The notes below the pieces were generated by a model. That model had not been told where the DNA came from and did no database searches. It saw only the letters and a list, made by a program, of their open reading frames with translations. The position numbers and the translations under genes are program-made. 64,000 bases of DNA from Mycobacterium saskatchewanense (GTDB lineage Bacteria; Actinomycetota; Actinomycetes; Mycobacteriales; Mycobacteriaceae), in the NCBI RefSeq assembly GCF_010729105.1, contig NZ_AP022573.1, forward strand, positions 620,001 to 684,000. The letters are read 5' to 3'. Positions 55,384-63,225 of this stretch are shown piece by piece. Every line of letters begins with the position of its first letter. Position 1 is the first letter of the stretch.

Positions 55384-56628
55384 ATGCCGGATGTACACCG
55401 GGGCGTCCCGAACGGCGTCCTGCAGGGCGTCCGCGTCGTCGAGCTCGCTTCGTGGACGTACGTGCCGTCCGCCGGTGCCGCCCTGGCGGACTGGGGCGCC
55501 GACGTGATCAAGGTCGAGGGCGTCGCCTTCGGGGATCCCGGGCGCGCACTGGTGGTCGGCGGCTTCACCCGCGAGACAGCCCGCCCGGACGCCGACTTCA
55601 TCCTCGAACTGGGCAACCGGGGAAAGCGCAGCATCGCCCTCGACATCAAGTCGGAACTGGGACGCGAGCTGTTCGGCCGACTCTTGGCCAGCGCCGACGT
55701 CTTCCTGACGAACTGGCTACCGGGCGCGCTCGAGCGGGCGCGGCTGACCGTCGACGACATCCGGGCGTTCAACCCGAACATCATCATCGCCCGGGGGACG
55801 GGACTGGGGGTGCGGGGCCCCGACCGGGACCGCGGCGGTTTCGACGCGGCCACGTACCTGGCGCGCGGCGGCGTCGCGTACACGCTGACGCCGTTCGGCT
55901 CGGAGAACCCGGCCGTCCAGGGGCCGGCGTTCGGCGACCTGCAGGGAGGAGCGACGCTGGCCGGCGGCGTGTGTGCCGCGCTGTTCCACCGGGAGCGAAC
56001 CGGCGAGGCGACGATCGTCGACTCCTCGCTGCTGTCCCAGGCCATGTGGGCGATCGCGCCGTCGATCTGCGCGGCCGACTTCTTCGACATCGACGGTATC
56101 CCCGGCGCCCCGCCCGGGCTGGCGATCAACCCGCTCGTGAACAGGTACAAGACCAAGGACGGCAGGTGGATCCAGCTGGTCTTTCTGCAGCCCGACAAGT
56201 TCTGGGCCGGTTTCTGCCAACGCATGGGCCTCGCGGAGCTGGCGGACGACGAGCGGTTCGTCCCGTCGAGCAACCTGATCGCCAACGCGGCCGCGGCGAC
56301 CCAGATACTGAACGACGCATTCGCCGGCCACGACCTCGCGCACTGGCAGAAGGTGCTCGAAGACGAGCCCGGGGTGTGGGGCGCCCTCGCGACCCCGCGC
56401 GAGACCCTCAACGACCCGCAGGTCGAACCCAACGGGTATGTGGTGACCAACGTCGACGACTACGGCGAGGAGTACCGGATCGTCGCCGCGCCCGTGCAAT
56501 TCAACGAGACCCCGCCCGGCCCCGCGCGGGCCCCCGAACACGGTCAGCACACCGAGGAGATTCTGCTCGAGCTCGACGTCGACTGGGACGACATCGCCCG
56601 GGCGAAGGACCTCGGCGCCGTCCTCTAG
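55384..56628 (+). CDS. CaiB/BaiF family III CoA transferase
   Basis: 414 residues, single-domain length. Motifs include GVRVVELASWTYVPSAGAAL, ADVIKVEG, NRGKRSIALDIKS and the ARGTGLGVRGPDRDRGGFD stretch. By eye the catalytic aspartate position reads Ser (VDSSLLS), so the alignment should be checked. ATG 55384 follows GAGGGGG. It is divergent from the eight-gene operon and likely serves the same pathway by moving CoA between acids. Confidence 0.83.
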   Translation: MPDVHRGVPNGVLQGVRVVELASWTYVPSAGAALADWGADVIKVEGVAFGDPGRALVVGGFTRETARPDADFILELGNRGKRSIALDIKSELGRELFGRLLASADVFLTNWLPGALERARLTVDDIRAFNPNIIIARGTGLGVRGPDRDRGGFDAATYLARGGVAYTLTPFGSENPAVQGPAFGDLQGGATLAGGVCAALFHRERTGEATIVDSSLLSQAMWAIAPSICAADFFDIDGIPGAPPGLAINPLVNRYKTKDGRWIQLVFLQPDKFWAGFCQRMGLAELADDERFVPSSNLIANAAAATQILNDAFAGHDLAHWQKVLEDEPGVWGALATPRETLNDPQVEPNGYVVTNVDDYGEEYRIVAAPVQFNETPPGPARAPEHGQHTEEILLELDVDWDDIARAKDLGAVL

Positions 56629-56652
56629 CGACCGCGCCGCTGGCGTTAGTGA

Positions 56653-57012
<360 letters not shown>

Positions 57013-57049
57013 GGCGGCCGCCGGAGAACCGGACGGAAAGGGGAATGCC

Positions 57050-57472
57050 ATGAACCTGGGCATCTCGACGTCGCTGACCACCTCGTTCGACGACGCGGTC
57101 GCGCGCACGCGTGCGGCCCTCGCGGAGCAGGGTTTCGGCGTGCTGACCGAGATCGACGTCAAGGCGACACTGAAGGCCAAACTGGGCCACGACATGGAGG
57201 ATTACCTGATCCTCGGGGCCTGCAACCCGCCGCTGGCGCACCGCGCGATCGACGCGAATCGCCAGATCGGCCTGCTGCTGCCGTGCAACGTCGTCGTGCG
57301 CACCGACCCTGATCATGCCGGCGCCGTGCTCGTCGAGGCGATGAACCCGGCCATGCTGGTGGAGGTCACCGGGGAGCCGGGCCTGCGCCCGGTCTCCGAG
57401 GAGGTCACGGCCAAGCTGCAGGCGGCCATCGACTCGCTGCGCCGCGACGCCCCCGTCGCCGCCGGCGAATAG
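57050..57472 (+). CDS. DUF302 family protein
   Basis: 140 residues. The family core is visible as STSFDDAVARTRAALAEQGF near the N-terminus (read from LTTSFDD), the KAKLGHDMEDYLILGACNPP strand and GLLLPCNVVVR. Two Cys are present (GACNP, LPCNV). DUF302 genes often sit with sulfur or thiol-stress operons. ATG 57050 is preceded by GGAAAGGGGAA. Located between the CstR-like and AhpD-like genes, so probably in the same operon. Confidence 0.78.
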   Translation: MNLGISTSLTTSFDDAVARTRAALAEQGFGVLTEIDVKATLKAKLGHDMEDYLILGACNPPLAHRAIDANRQIGLLLPCNVVVRTDPDHAGAVLVEAMNPAMLVEVTGEPGLRPVSEEVTAKLQAAIDSLRRDAPVAAGE

Positions 57473-57489
57473 CTCGGGAGGAATCCGAC

Positions 57490-57855
57490 GTGTCGGACCA
57501 CCAGCACCACCACGAGGTCCTCGACGGCCTGTTGCCCCAGCACCGCGCGCTGCGCAAGCAGATCCCCGAGGTCTACAAGGGATTCGCCGCCCTGAGCGGT
57601 GCGGCCCTCGCCGATGGCGCGCTCAGCCGCAAGATGAAAGAGCTCATCGCGATGGCGATCGGGGTCGTCGAGGGATGCGACGGGTGCATCGCGTCGCACG
57701 CCCAGGCCGCGGCGCGGGCCGGGGCCACCCCCGAGGAGGCCGCCGAGGCCATCGGCGTCACCTTCCTCATGCACGGCGGCCCCGCCACCATCTACGGCGC
57801 CCGGGCATACACGGCCTTCTGCGAATTCGCCGAGACAGCCACACCGCAGTCCTAG
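57490..57855 (+). CDS. AhpD/carboxymuconolactone decarboxylase-like protein
   Basis: 121 residues. The redox motif reads EGCDGCIASHAQAAARAGAT (Cys-x2-Cys-x3-His), the active site of AhpD-type peroxidase helpers. GTG 57490 follows GGGAGGA. It probably reduces thiol-linked oxidants in the CstR-type sulfur/thiol-stress operon; its reductant is not encoded here. This start is 17 nt after the DUF302 stop. Confidence 0.8.
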   Translation: MSDHQHHHEVLDGLLPQHRALRKQIPEVYKGFAALSGAALADGALSRKMKELIAMAIGVVEGCDGCIASHAQAAARAGATPEEAAEAIGVTFLMHGGPATIYGARAYTAFCEFAETATPQS

Positions 57856-57979
57856 CCGCCGTTCCACGCTCCGCGCAGTCGACGAACGTCATGAATTGCC
57901 GGGACCAAGGTCATTGCGTGCCAAGAACCTGCTGACCTCGGCCGCCGCGCGTCGTAGGTTGCTGTGCGAGGAGCACATA

Positions 57980-59344
57980 ATGACTGCATTCATGCGCGCG
58001 AGCGACGCCTTCACCTGGGCGATGGAAAGCGACCCACGGCTGCGGTCCACGGTGGTGAGCGTGGTAGTCCTCGAACGGTCCCCGGACTGGGACGAGGTCC
58101 GCGAGCGTTTCGACCTGATCAGCCGCAAGCTGCCGATGTTCCGCCAGCGCGTGGTGGGCTCACCCGCCCCGGCACCGCCACGCTGGGAGTACTACCGAGA
58201 CTTCGACCTCGACTACCACCTGCGGCGAGCGGCCGTCCCCGCGCCCGGAACCTTCGACAGCGTGCTCGAACTCGCCCGCGTCGCCGAGATGCAGGCGTTC
58301 GACCGGGCCCGGGCGCTCTGGGAGATCACACTGATCGACGGCCTGCAGGACGGCGGCGCCGCCATGATCTGCAAGTTTCACCACGCCCTGACCGACGGGA
58401 TTGGCGGCGTTCAGATCGCGATGAACCTGTTCAACCTGTCCGAAGACACCTACGGGCACGAGGCCCTACCGCCCGAGCCTGCGGTGCACGAGCCGTCGCC
58501 GCTGAGCGGCTACCGTGACTCGTGGCGCTACGACGCCGGAGTGCTGGGCGGCGCCGTCGCGGGGGTGGCCAGGTCGACGCCGCGCCTGGTATACGCCGGC
58601 GTCCGGCGGCCCGTCGCCACCCTCCGGTCCGCGGCGGCCACCGCGGCGTCGGTCTATCGGACGGTCCGGCCGATAAGCCGGACCGGTTCGCCGCTGGTGA
58701 CCGAGCGCGGCCTGATCCGACGCCTAGGCGTGCACCAGGTGCCGATGCCGCTCCTGCGGGAAGCGGCGCACCAGTGCGGCGGGGCGTTGAACGACGCGTT
58801 CGTCGCCGGCGTGGCCGGCGGGCTGCGTCGGTACCATGAGAAGCACGGGATCACGGTGGGCGACCTGCATCTCACGATGCCGGTCAGCCTGCGGACCAAG
58901 GCTGACGACATCGGCGGCAACCGGATCACCCTCATGCGGTTCGACGTGCCCGTGGGCGAGCCGGACCCCGCCGCCCGCATCAGGGCCGTCAACCAGCGGA
59001 CCGGCGCCGTGCGTGGGGAGGAATCACTGCCCTACACCCAGCTGATCGCCGCCGCGCTCAACCTGATGCCGCGCTGGTACATCGGTTCGGTGCTGCGGCA
59101 CGTCGATTTCCTGGCCAGTGACGTGCCCGGGGTGCCGGTGCCCGTCTTCCTGGGCGGCGCCCCGGTCCGCTCGCAATACGCCTTCGGCCCCACCATTGGC
59201 GCTTCGGTCAACGTCACGCTGCTCACCTACGTCGACACCTGCGCCCTGGGCATCAACGTGGACACCGCCGCGATCCCCGACTTCGACGTCTTCCACGGTG
59301 CGCTGGTCGCGGGATTCGACGAAATACTCTCGCTGGCAACTTGA
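57980..59344 (+). CDS. wax ester synthase/diacylglycerol acyltransferase (WS/DGAT)
   Basis: 454 residues. The active-site motif is CKFHHALTDGIGGVQIAMNL (HHxxxDG), which uses acyl-CoA to acylate diacylglycerol or fatty alcohols. The C-terminal region contains PVFLGGAPVRSQYAFGP and NVTLLTYVDTCALGIN, both usual for the family. ATG 57980 has GAGGAG upstream. Mycobacteria carry many Tgs copies; which one this is cannot be said. Confidence 0.87.
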   Translation: MTAFMRASDAFTWAMESDPRLRSTVVSVVVLERSPDWDEVRERFDLISRKLPMFRQRVVGSPAPAPPRWEYYRDFDLDYHLRRAAVPAPGTFDSVLELARVAEMQAFDRARALWEITLIDGLQDGGAAMICKFHHALTDGIGGVQIAMNLFNLSEDTYGHEALPPEPAVHEPSPLSGYRDSWRYDAGVLGGAVAGVARSTPRLVYAGVRRPVATLRSAAATAASVYRTVRPISRTGSPLVTERGLIRRLGVHQVPMPLLREAAHQCGGALNDAFVAGVAGGLRRYHEKHGITVGDLHLTMPVSLRTKADDIGGNRITLMRFDVPVGEPDPAARIRAVNQRTGAVRGEESLPYTQLIAAALNLMPRWYIGSVLRHVDFLASDVPGVPVPVFLGGAPVRSQYAFGPTIGASVNVTLLTYVDTCALGINVDTAAIPDFDVFHGALVAGFDEILSLAT

Positions 59345-59647
59345 TTCGCCTCCGGTCGCGGTGGATGGGACATGACCGCGACACATAAACGTCTGTGACG
59401 ACACGCCGAAACGCAGAGCAGCCGTTTATATCTGGTGAAGCCCCGCGCCGCGGGGGCGACCGGTCGCGAAACGATCACAAGGGCATACCGAAATGGGCCC
59501 GCGGTCTGGCGCAACGCGGAAGTTCCACAAATCATGGCACAAGGCGCCTTTTGAGGATCCAGCGCCGCGACGACGCGCACGCACCGGATTCCCCGTCCGC
59601 TGTCGGGTAGCGGATTTCGTTACGGCGCAACAGGAGGTAACCACGGC
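59345..59647. other. intergenic stretch without a recognised gene
   Basis: About 300 bp between the WS/DGAT gene and the ANTAR gene. It holds only short noncoding-type frames and a weak inverted pair ATAAACG (59385-59391)/CGTTTAT (59423-59429). An AGGAGG ribosome site lies at its right end before the next gene. Confidence 0.5.
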
Positions 59648-59938
59648 ATGATGGCGAACTGGATTCCCGCCCACACTTCGTTCGGTCCACACTCGGGTCG
59701 CATACTCGACACGGCCCGGGGCATTCTCATCGGCCTACGCCGCTGTCCCTCGGACGCCGCGTTCGACGAATTACACAGCGCCGCACTGCGTCACAAGGTC
59801 CCGGTGTTCGCCATGGCGTGGGCTCTGGTGCACCTCGCCGGCGACGGGGAGAAGACGCCCAGCTTCACCGATGCCCAGCGCGCGGCTCGCCGTGAGTGGG
59901 GTTCACTGTTCGGCAGGCCGGCCGCAATGAGCTGCTGA
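59648..59938 (+). CDS. short ANTAR-domain protein
   Basis: 96 residues. The core TARGILIGLRR, AAFDELHSAAL and PVFAMAWALVHLA follows the ANTAR pattern (A-G-L, AF..L..A, A..LV), an RNA-binding antitermination domain. Usually it is fused to a sensor domain such as GAF or receiver; here it is alone. ATG 59648 has AGGAGG upstream. It may act on terminators in trans; the target is unknown. Confidence 0.68.
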   Translation: MMANWIPAHTSFGPHSGRILDTARGILIGLRRCPSDAAFDELHSAALRHKVPVFAMAWALVHLAGDGEKTPSFTDAQRAARREWGSLFGRPAAMSC

Positions 59939-60003
59939 GTTGGCACGGCCGGGGTCCTGGGGGGTACCGCGGCCGGCCAGCTCGGCCAAACGGCAGGGGT
60001 CGG

Positions 60004-60630
60004 CTAACCTGCAGCTGCCGGAACGTGATCCGCGCAGTCCACCCGAAGCTCGTCCACCGGCAGCGCGGTGTCGTAGAACTTGCACCAATAGGTGCGGGGA
60101 CCCAACGCCCCTAACTGGCTGCACGTGCTGCACGCGCGGCTGACAGAAACCAGTCCCGCATCATGGAGTTTGCCGATCAGGGCCACCAATCCGTCCAGGA
60201 GCGCCTCGGCGTCGGCGCGGTCGAGCTGGGACGCCGCGATCTCCGCCGGGGCGCTCCACCGCGAAGCGCTCGCGGCGATCCGCCGCCCGGACGGCGTGAG
60301 GGCCAGCTGCTGGCTCCGTCCGTCGTCGGGGTCCCGGCGGCGCGCCACCAGCTTCTTGCGGAGGAGCGCGGCGACGGCGTCGCTGACGGTGGCGTCCGAG
60401 ACATTCAGTTCGTGCGCCAGCGCGCTGCTGCGCGCCTGCGGCGGCGGCCCTACGTACAGCCACACCAGCACCCGCATCTGGGTGCTGGACAGGTCGTGTC
60501 GCTCTGCCACCCGCCGTGCCAGCACGTGTAGCGCGTCACCGACGCGATCGAGCGCGGCGACGACCTTCGAATCGAGGCTGGGATGGCGCTCCCCGATGTG
60601 CTTCAGGGCTTGACTCCAATCGGGCGCCAC
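60004..60630 (-). CDS. MarR-family regulator with Cys-rich C-terminal tail
   Basis: 208 residues, longer than usual MarR proteins (about 150). The winged helix spans roughly residues 48-118 ([36 protein letters not shown]). The tail carries [18 protein letters not shown] and RVDCADH: four cysteines that could bind zinc or an Fe-S cluster, or sense redox. It is divergent from the diiron monooxygenase operon across 193 bp, so it is the prime candidate regulator. Confidence 0.82.
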   Translation of the reverse strand: MAPDWSQALKHIGERHPSLDSKVVAALDRVGDALHVLARRVAERHDLSSTQMRVLVWLYVGPPPQARSSALAHELNVSDATVSDAVAALLRKKLVARRRDPDDGRSQQLALTPSGRRIAASASRWSAPAEIAASQLDRADAEALLDGLVALIGKLHDAGLVSVSRACSTCSQLGALGPRTYWCKFYDTALPVDELRVDCADHVPAAAG

Positions 60631-60823
60631 GAGTCACGCATACGGCAGGCTCCTCGACTCGTGTGTTCCTTCAGGCCGATGCTCGCGATCAGGCTATCGC
60701 GCGTCACCGGTGAAAATCAGGGTGATCGTATATGTAGGACTCCTTGGTATTCTGACTAGCATCTAGCGGGTATCGACCGGCGACCCACCGCCGCGCCGTC
60801 CACCGACGACACGAGGACCGCAG
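60631..60823. promoter_or_regulatory. divergent promoter region between MarR and the monooxygenase operon
   Basis: AT-richer 60715-60770 segment. AGGA-C-TCCT (60736-60744) is a short palindrome, and CTAG occurs twice within ACTAGCATCTAG (60756-60767), giving a further small palindrome. Promoters for both directions should lie here. The exact start sites cannot be read. Confidence 0.45.
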
Positions 60824-62311
60824 ATGCCCAAACTATCGCGCAGCGACTGGTACGACCTGGCCCGCGATACCAACTGGACCTTCCGCTACGTCAGTGAAGA
60901 CGCCGTGTTCCCCGAGGAGCTGTCCGGCACGGAGCGCGTCCCAACGGAGGCGTGGCTCAAGTGGGACGAGCCCTACAAGATCGGTTATCGCGAGTACGTG
61001 CACAACCAGGTCACCAAGGACACCACGACATACTCGTTGAAGAACACGATCCGGCGTTCAAAGCTGTTCGACAAGCTCGATCCCGGCTGGAAATCGGTGA
61101 TCGTCGCGCACTACGGCGCAATCACGATGCCCGAGTACCTGGCGTCGATCGGGGAAGCGCGGATGGGACGGTTCGGGCGCGTCGCGGCCTGGCGCAACAC
61201 CGCCACATTCGGCACTCTCGACGAGGTCCGGCACGGCCAGATTCAGGCGTTCTTCCCCTACGGGCTTCTCGACAAGGAGCCGCGCGGCGACTGGGCCCTG
61301 AAAGCCTTTCACACCAACGAGTGGATCGTCCTGGCCGTGCGCTACCTATTCGACGACATGTTCGTCGCCAACGACGCCGCGTCCATCGCCCTGCAGCTGA
61401 CCTTCACGCTCGAAACCGGTTTCACGAACCTGCAATTCCTGGGCATGGCAGCCGATGCGATCGATGTCGGCGACTTGGAGTTCGGCGCCCTGATCTCGTC
61501 GATCCAGACCGATGAGGCGCGCCACGCCCAACAGGGCGAGCCGACGATCAGGGTCCTCATCGACAACGGCCACAAGGACTGGGGACAGTTCCTGATCGAT
61601 CACATGTTCTGGCGGTCGTGGCGGGTCTTCGCGCTGTTGACCGGGCTGTCGATGGACTACTACACACCGCTGGAAAGCCGCCGGATGTCGTTCAAGGAAT
61701 TCATCGAGGATTGGGTGGTCAAGCAGTTCGCCGACCAATTCCGCGACTTCGGTCTCGAACACCCTTGGTACTGGGACGAATTCATCAACGAGCTGACCTG
61801 GTATCACCACGCCATCCACCTGGGCGTGTGGTATTACCGGCCCACCGTGTGGTGGAATCCCGACGCGGGTGTCTCGGCCGCGGAGCGGCTCTGGCTGGAG
61901 GAGAAGTACCCCGGCTGGAACCGGGACTTCGGTCGGCACTGGGACGTCATCACCGACAACGTCCGCAAGGGCGACATCGCGGCGACGCTTCCCGAAACCC
62001 TGCCGATCACGTGCAACCTGTGCCAACTGCCGATCGTCCGGGCCGCCGGGGTCATCGTGGGCGCCCACACCGACCCGGCCCCGTTGACCCACGTCCACAA
62101 CGGCCGCAGATACCTGTTCTGCTCCGAACCGTGCCGCTGGATCTTCACCCAGCGCCCCGAGCGGTTCGCCGGACACCAGTCGCTGATCGACCGCGTGCTC
62201 TCCGGTGAGATCAGCCCACCCGACCTGGGCACGGTACTGCAATATTTCGGCCTCTCGCCGGACGAGCAGGGCCAAGACGCCGACAACTACGCCTGGGCGC
62301 GGGAACGCTGA
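60824..62311 (+). CDS. diiron monooxygenase alpha subunit (toluene/isoprene monooxygenase type)
   Basis: 495 residues, the catalytic subunit of a four-component soluble diiron monooxygenase. The iron ligands fall at the same numbers as in toluene 4-monooxygenase TmoA: Glu104 (MPEYLA), Glu134 and His137 (DEVRHG), Glu197 (TLETGF), Glu231 and His234 (DEARHA). Thr201 and Ile100 are also kept, but the pocket position Gly103 of TmoA is Pro103. A YHS-type Cys domain (ITCNLCQLP, YLFCSEPCRWIF) is at the C-terminus as in the family. It oxidises an alkene or aromatic with O2. Regulation is probably by the divergent MarR. Confidence 0.92.
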   Translation: MPKLSRSDWYDLARDTNWTFRYVSEDAVFPEELSGTERVPTEAWLKWDEPYKIGYREYVHNQVTKDTTTYSLKNTIRRSKLFDKLDPGWKSVIVAHYGAITMPEYLASIGEARMGRFGRVAAWRNTATFGTLDEVRHGQIQAFFPYGLLDKEPRGDWALKAFHTNEWIVLAVRYLFDDMFVANDAASIALQLTFTLETGFTNLQFLGMAADAIDVGDLEFGALISSIQTDEARHAQQGEPTIRVLIDNGHKDWGQFLIDHMFWRSWRVFALLTGLSMDYYTPLESRRMSFKEFIEDWVVKQFADQFRDFGLEHPWYWDEFINELTWYHHAIHLGVWYYRPTVWWNPDAGVSAAERLWLEEKYPGWNRDFGRHWDVITDNVRKGDIAATLPETLPITCNLCQLPIVRAAGVIVGAHTDPAPLTHVHNGRRYLFCSEPCRWIFTQRPERFAGHQSLIDRVLSGEISPPDLGTVLQYFGLSPDEQGQDADNYAWARER

Positions 62312-62322
62312 GAGGGACGATC

Positions 62323-62571
62323 GTGGCGCTGCTTCCGCTGACCGCACTCTTTCGCGGTGACATTCTCGAGTTGCTCATTCCCGTCGATGACGCGGACACC
62401 GTCGAGCAGGTGGGCCGGCAGGTCGCCCATCACGTCGTCGGCCACCGCGTGGCGCGCCGCGACGCGCCGCTCCGCGTCCGTCATGACGGCCAAATCCTGG
62501 CGCCGGAGGCCGTCATTGGGACCTTGGGCGTAAAGCCGCTGGATCATATCGAAGTGTCCTACGGTGACTGA
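62323..62571 (+). CDS. diiron monooxygenase gamma subunit (TmoB-like)
   Basis: 82 residues. The sequence follows TmoB: an N-terminal ALFRGDILELLIPVDDADTV strand, then VGRQVAHHVVGHRVARRDAP and LRVRHDGQ, ending EVSYGD. In the complex it caps the alpha-beta dimer. GTG 62323 starts the protein, 11 nt after the alpha-subunit stop. The position (second gene) matches tmo/iso operons. Confidence 0.85.
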   Translation: MALLPLTALFRGDILELLIPVDDADTVEQVGRQVAHHVVGHRVARRDAPLRVRHDGQILAPEAVIGTLGVKPLDHIEVSYGD

Positions 62572-62929
62572 CCGGTACGGCATTGCTTCCGAATGGAGGG
62601 TCGTGGCCAGCGTCGACGAGCTGTGGGAGGGCGACGTCGGCGAGTTCTACGCCGGCGATCTCCCGATCCTTCTGGTGCACTTGCGAAGTGGTGAGCTTCG
62701 GGCATTCGCCGGCACCTGCCCGCACGCCGGCTTCCCGCTGGCCGACGGTGACGTTGAGGGCAGTGTGCTCACCTGTTCGGCCCACAGCTGGGAATTCGAC
62801 CTCGACACCGGCGCCGGGCTCAATCCCGATAACTGTCGGCTGCAGCCCTACCAGGTTCGCCGCGACGGCGACCACATCGTCGTGGCGTTACCACCGAATG
62901 GAGAAGCCCGTGACGTCGTCAACCGATGA
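62564..62929 (+). CDS. Rieske ferredoxin of the diiron monooxygenase (TmoC-like)
   Basis: 121 residues. The [2Fe-2S] Rieske motifs are GTCPHAGFPL and LTCSAHSWEF (Cys-x-His, Cys-x2-His). It shuttles electrons from a reductase to the alpha subunit's diiron site. GTG 62564 lies inside the gamma-subunit end (8-nt overlap), which indicates co-translation. A reductase gene is expected downstream, beyond the window. Confidence 0.9.
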   Translation: MTDRYGIASEWRVVASVDELWEGDVGEFYAGDLPILLVHLRSGELRAFAGTCPHAGFPLADGDVEGSVLTCSAHSWEFDLDTGAGLNPDNCRLQPYQVRRDGDHIVVALPPNGEARDVVNR

Positions 62930-63221
62930 ACGGAAGCTGGTCGGACCGATCGTTCGCGGTTTCGACCCCGACATCGTCAGTGCCCTGACCGAAGCCATCC
63001 GGGCGGACAACCCCGACTCCGACATCCTCGTCGAGGATCACTCGGGCTACGTCCGCATTCACGCGCCATCGTTTTTGAAGGTGACCAGGATCAGCCTGGA
63101 ACTGGCCGCCGGGCAACAACTCCCGTTGTCGTCACTCGAGCCGGCGATCGCGGGATTCGCCGGCCGGATGCGCTACGTCGGCGACGACGAGCTGCACTGG
63201 TATCTGGAAAGGAAGGATTGA
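62910..63221 (+). CDS. diiron monooxygenase coupling/effector protein (TmoD-like)
   Basis: 103 residues. The MmoB/TmoD-type effector is recognised by GPIVRGFDPDIVSALTEAI and the middle VEDHSGYVRIHAP. It binds the hydroxylase and tunes oxygen activation and coupling. GTG 62910 is preferred because GGAG lies 6 nt upstream; ATG 62898 is an alternative. It overlaps the ferredoxin 3' end by 20 nt, in a different frame. Confidence 0.87.
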   Translation: MTSSTDERKLVGPIVRGFDPDIVSALTEAIRADNPDSDILVEDHSGYVRIHAPSFLKVTRISLELAAGQQLPLSSLEPAIAGFAGRMRYVGDDELHWYLERKD

Positions 63222-63225
63222 GCCG

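Noticed and set aside
59385..59429. ATAAACG/CGTTTAT inverted pair as an operator
   Set aside because: Arms are short and far apart and lie near no start codon.
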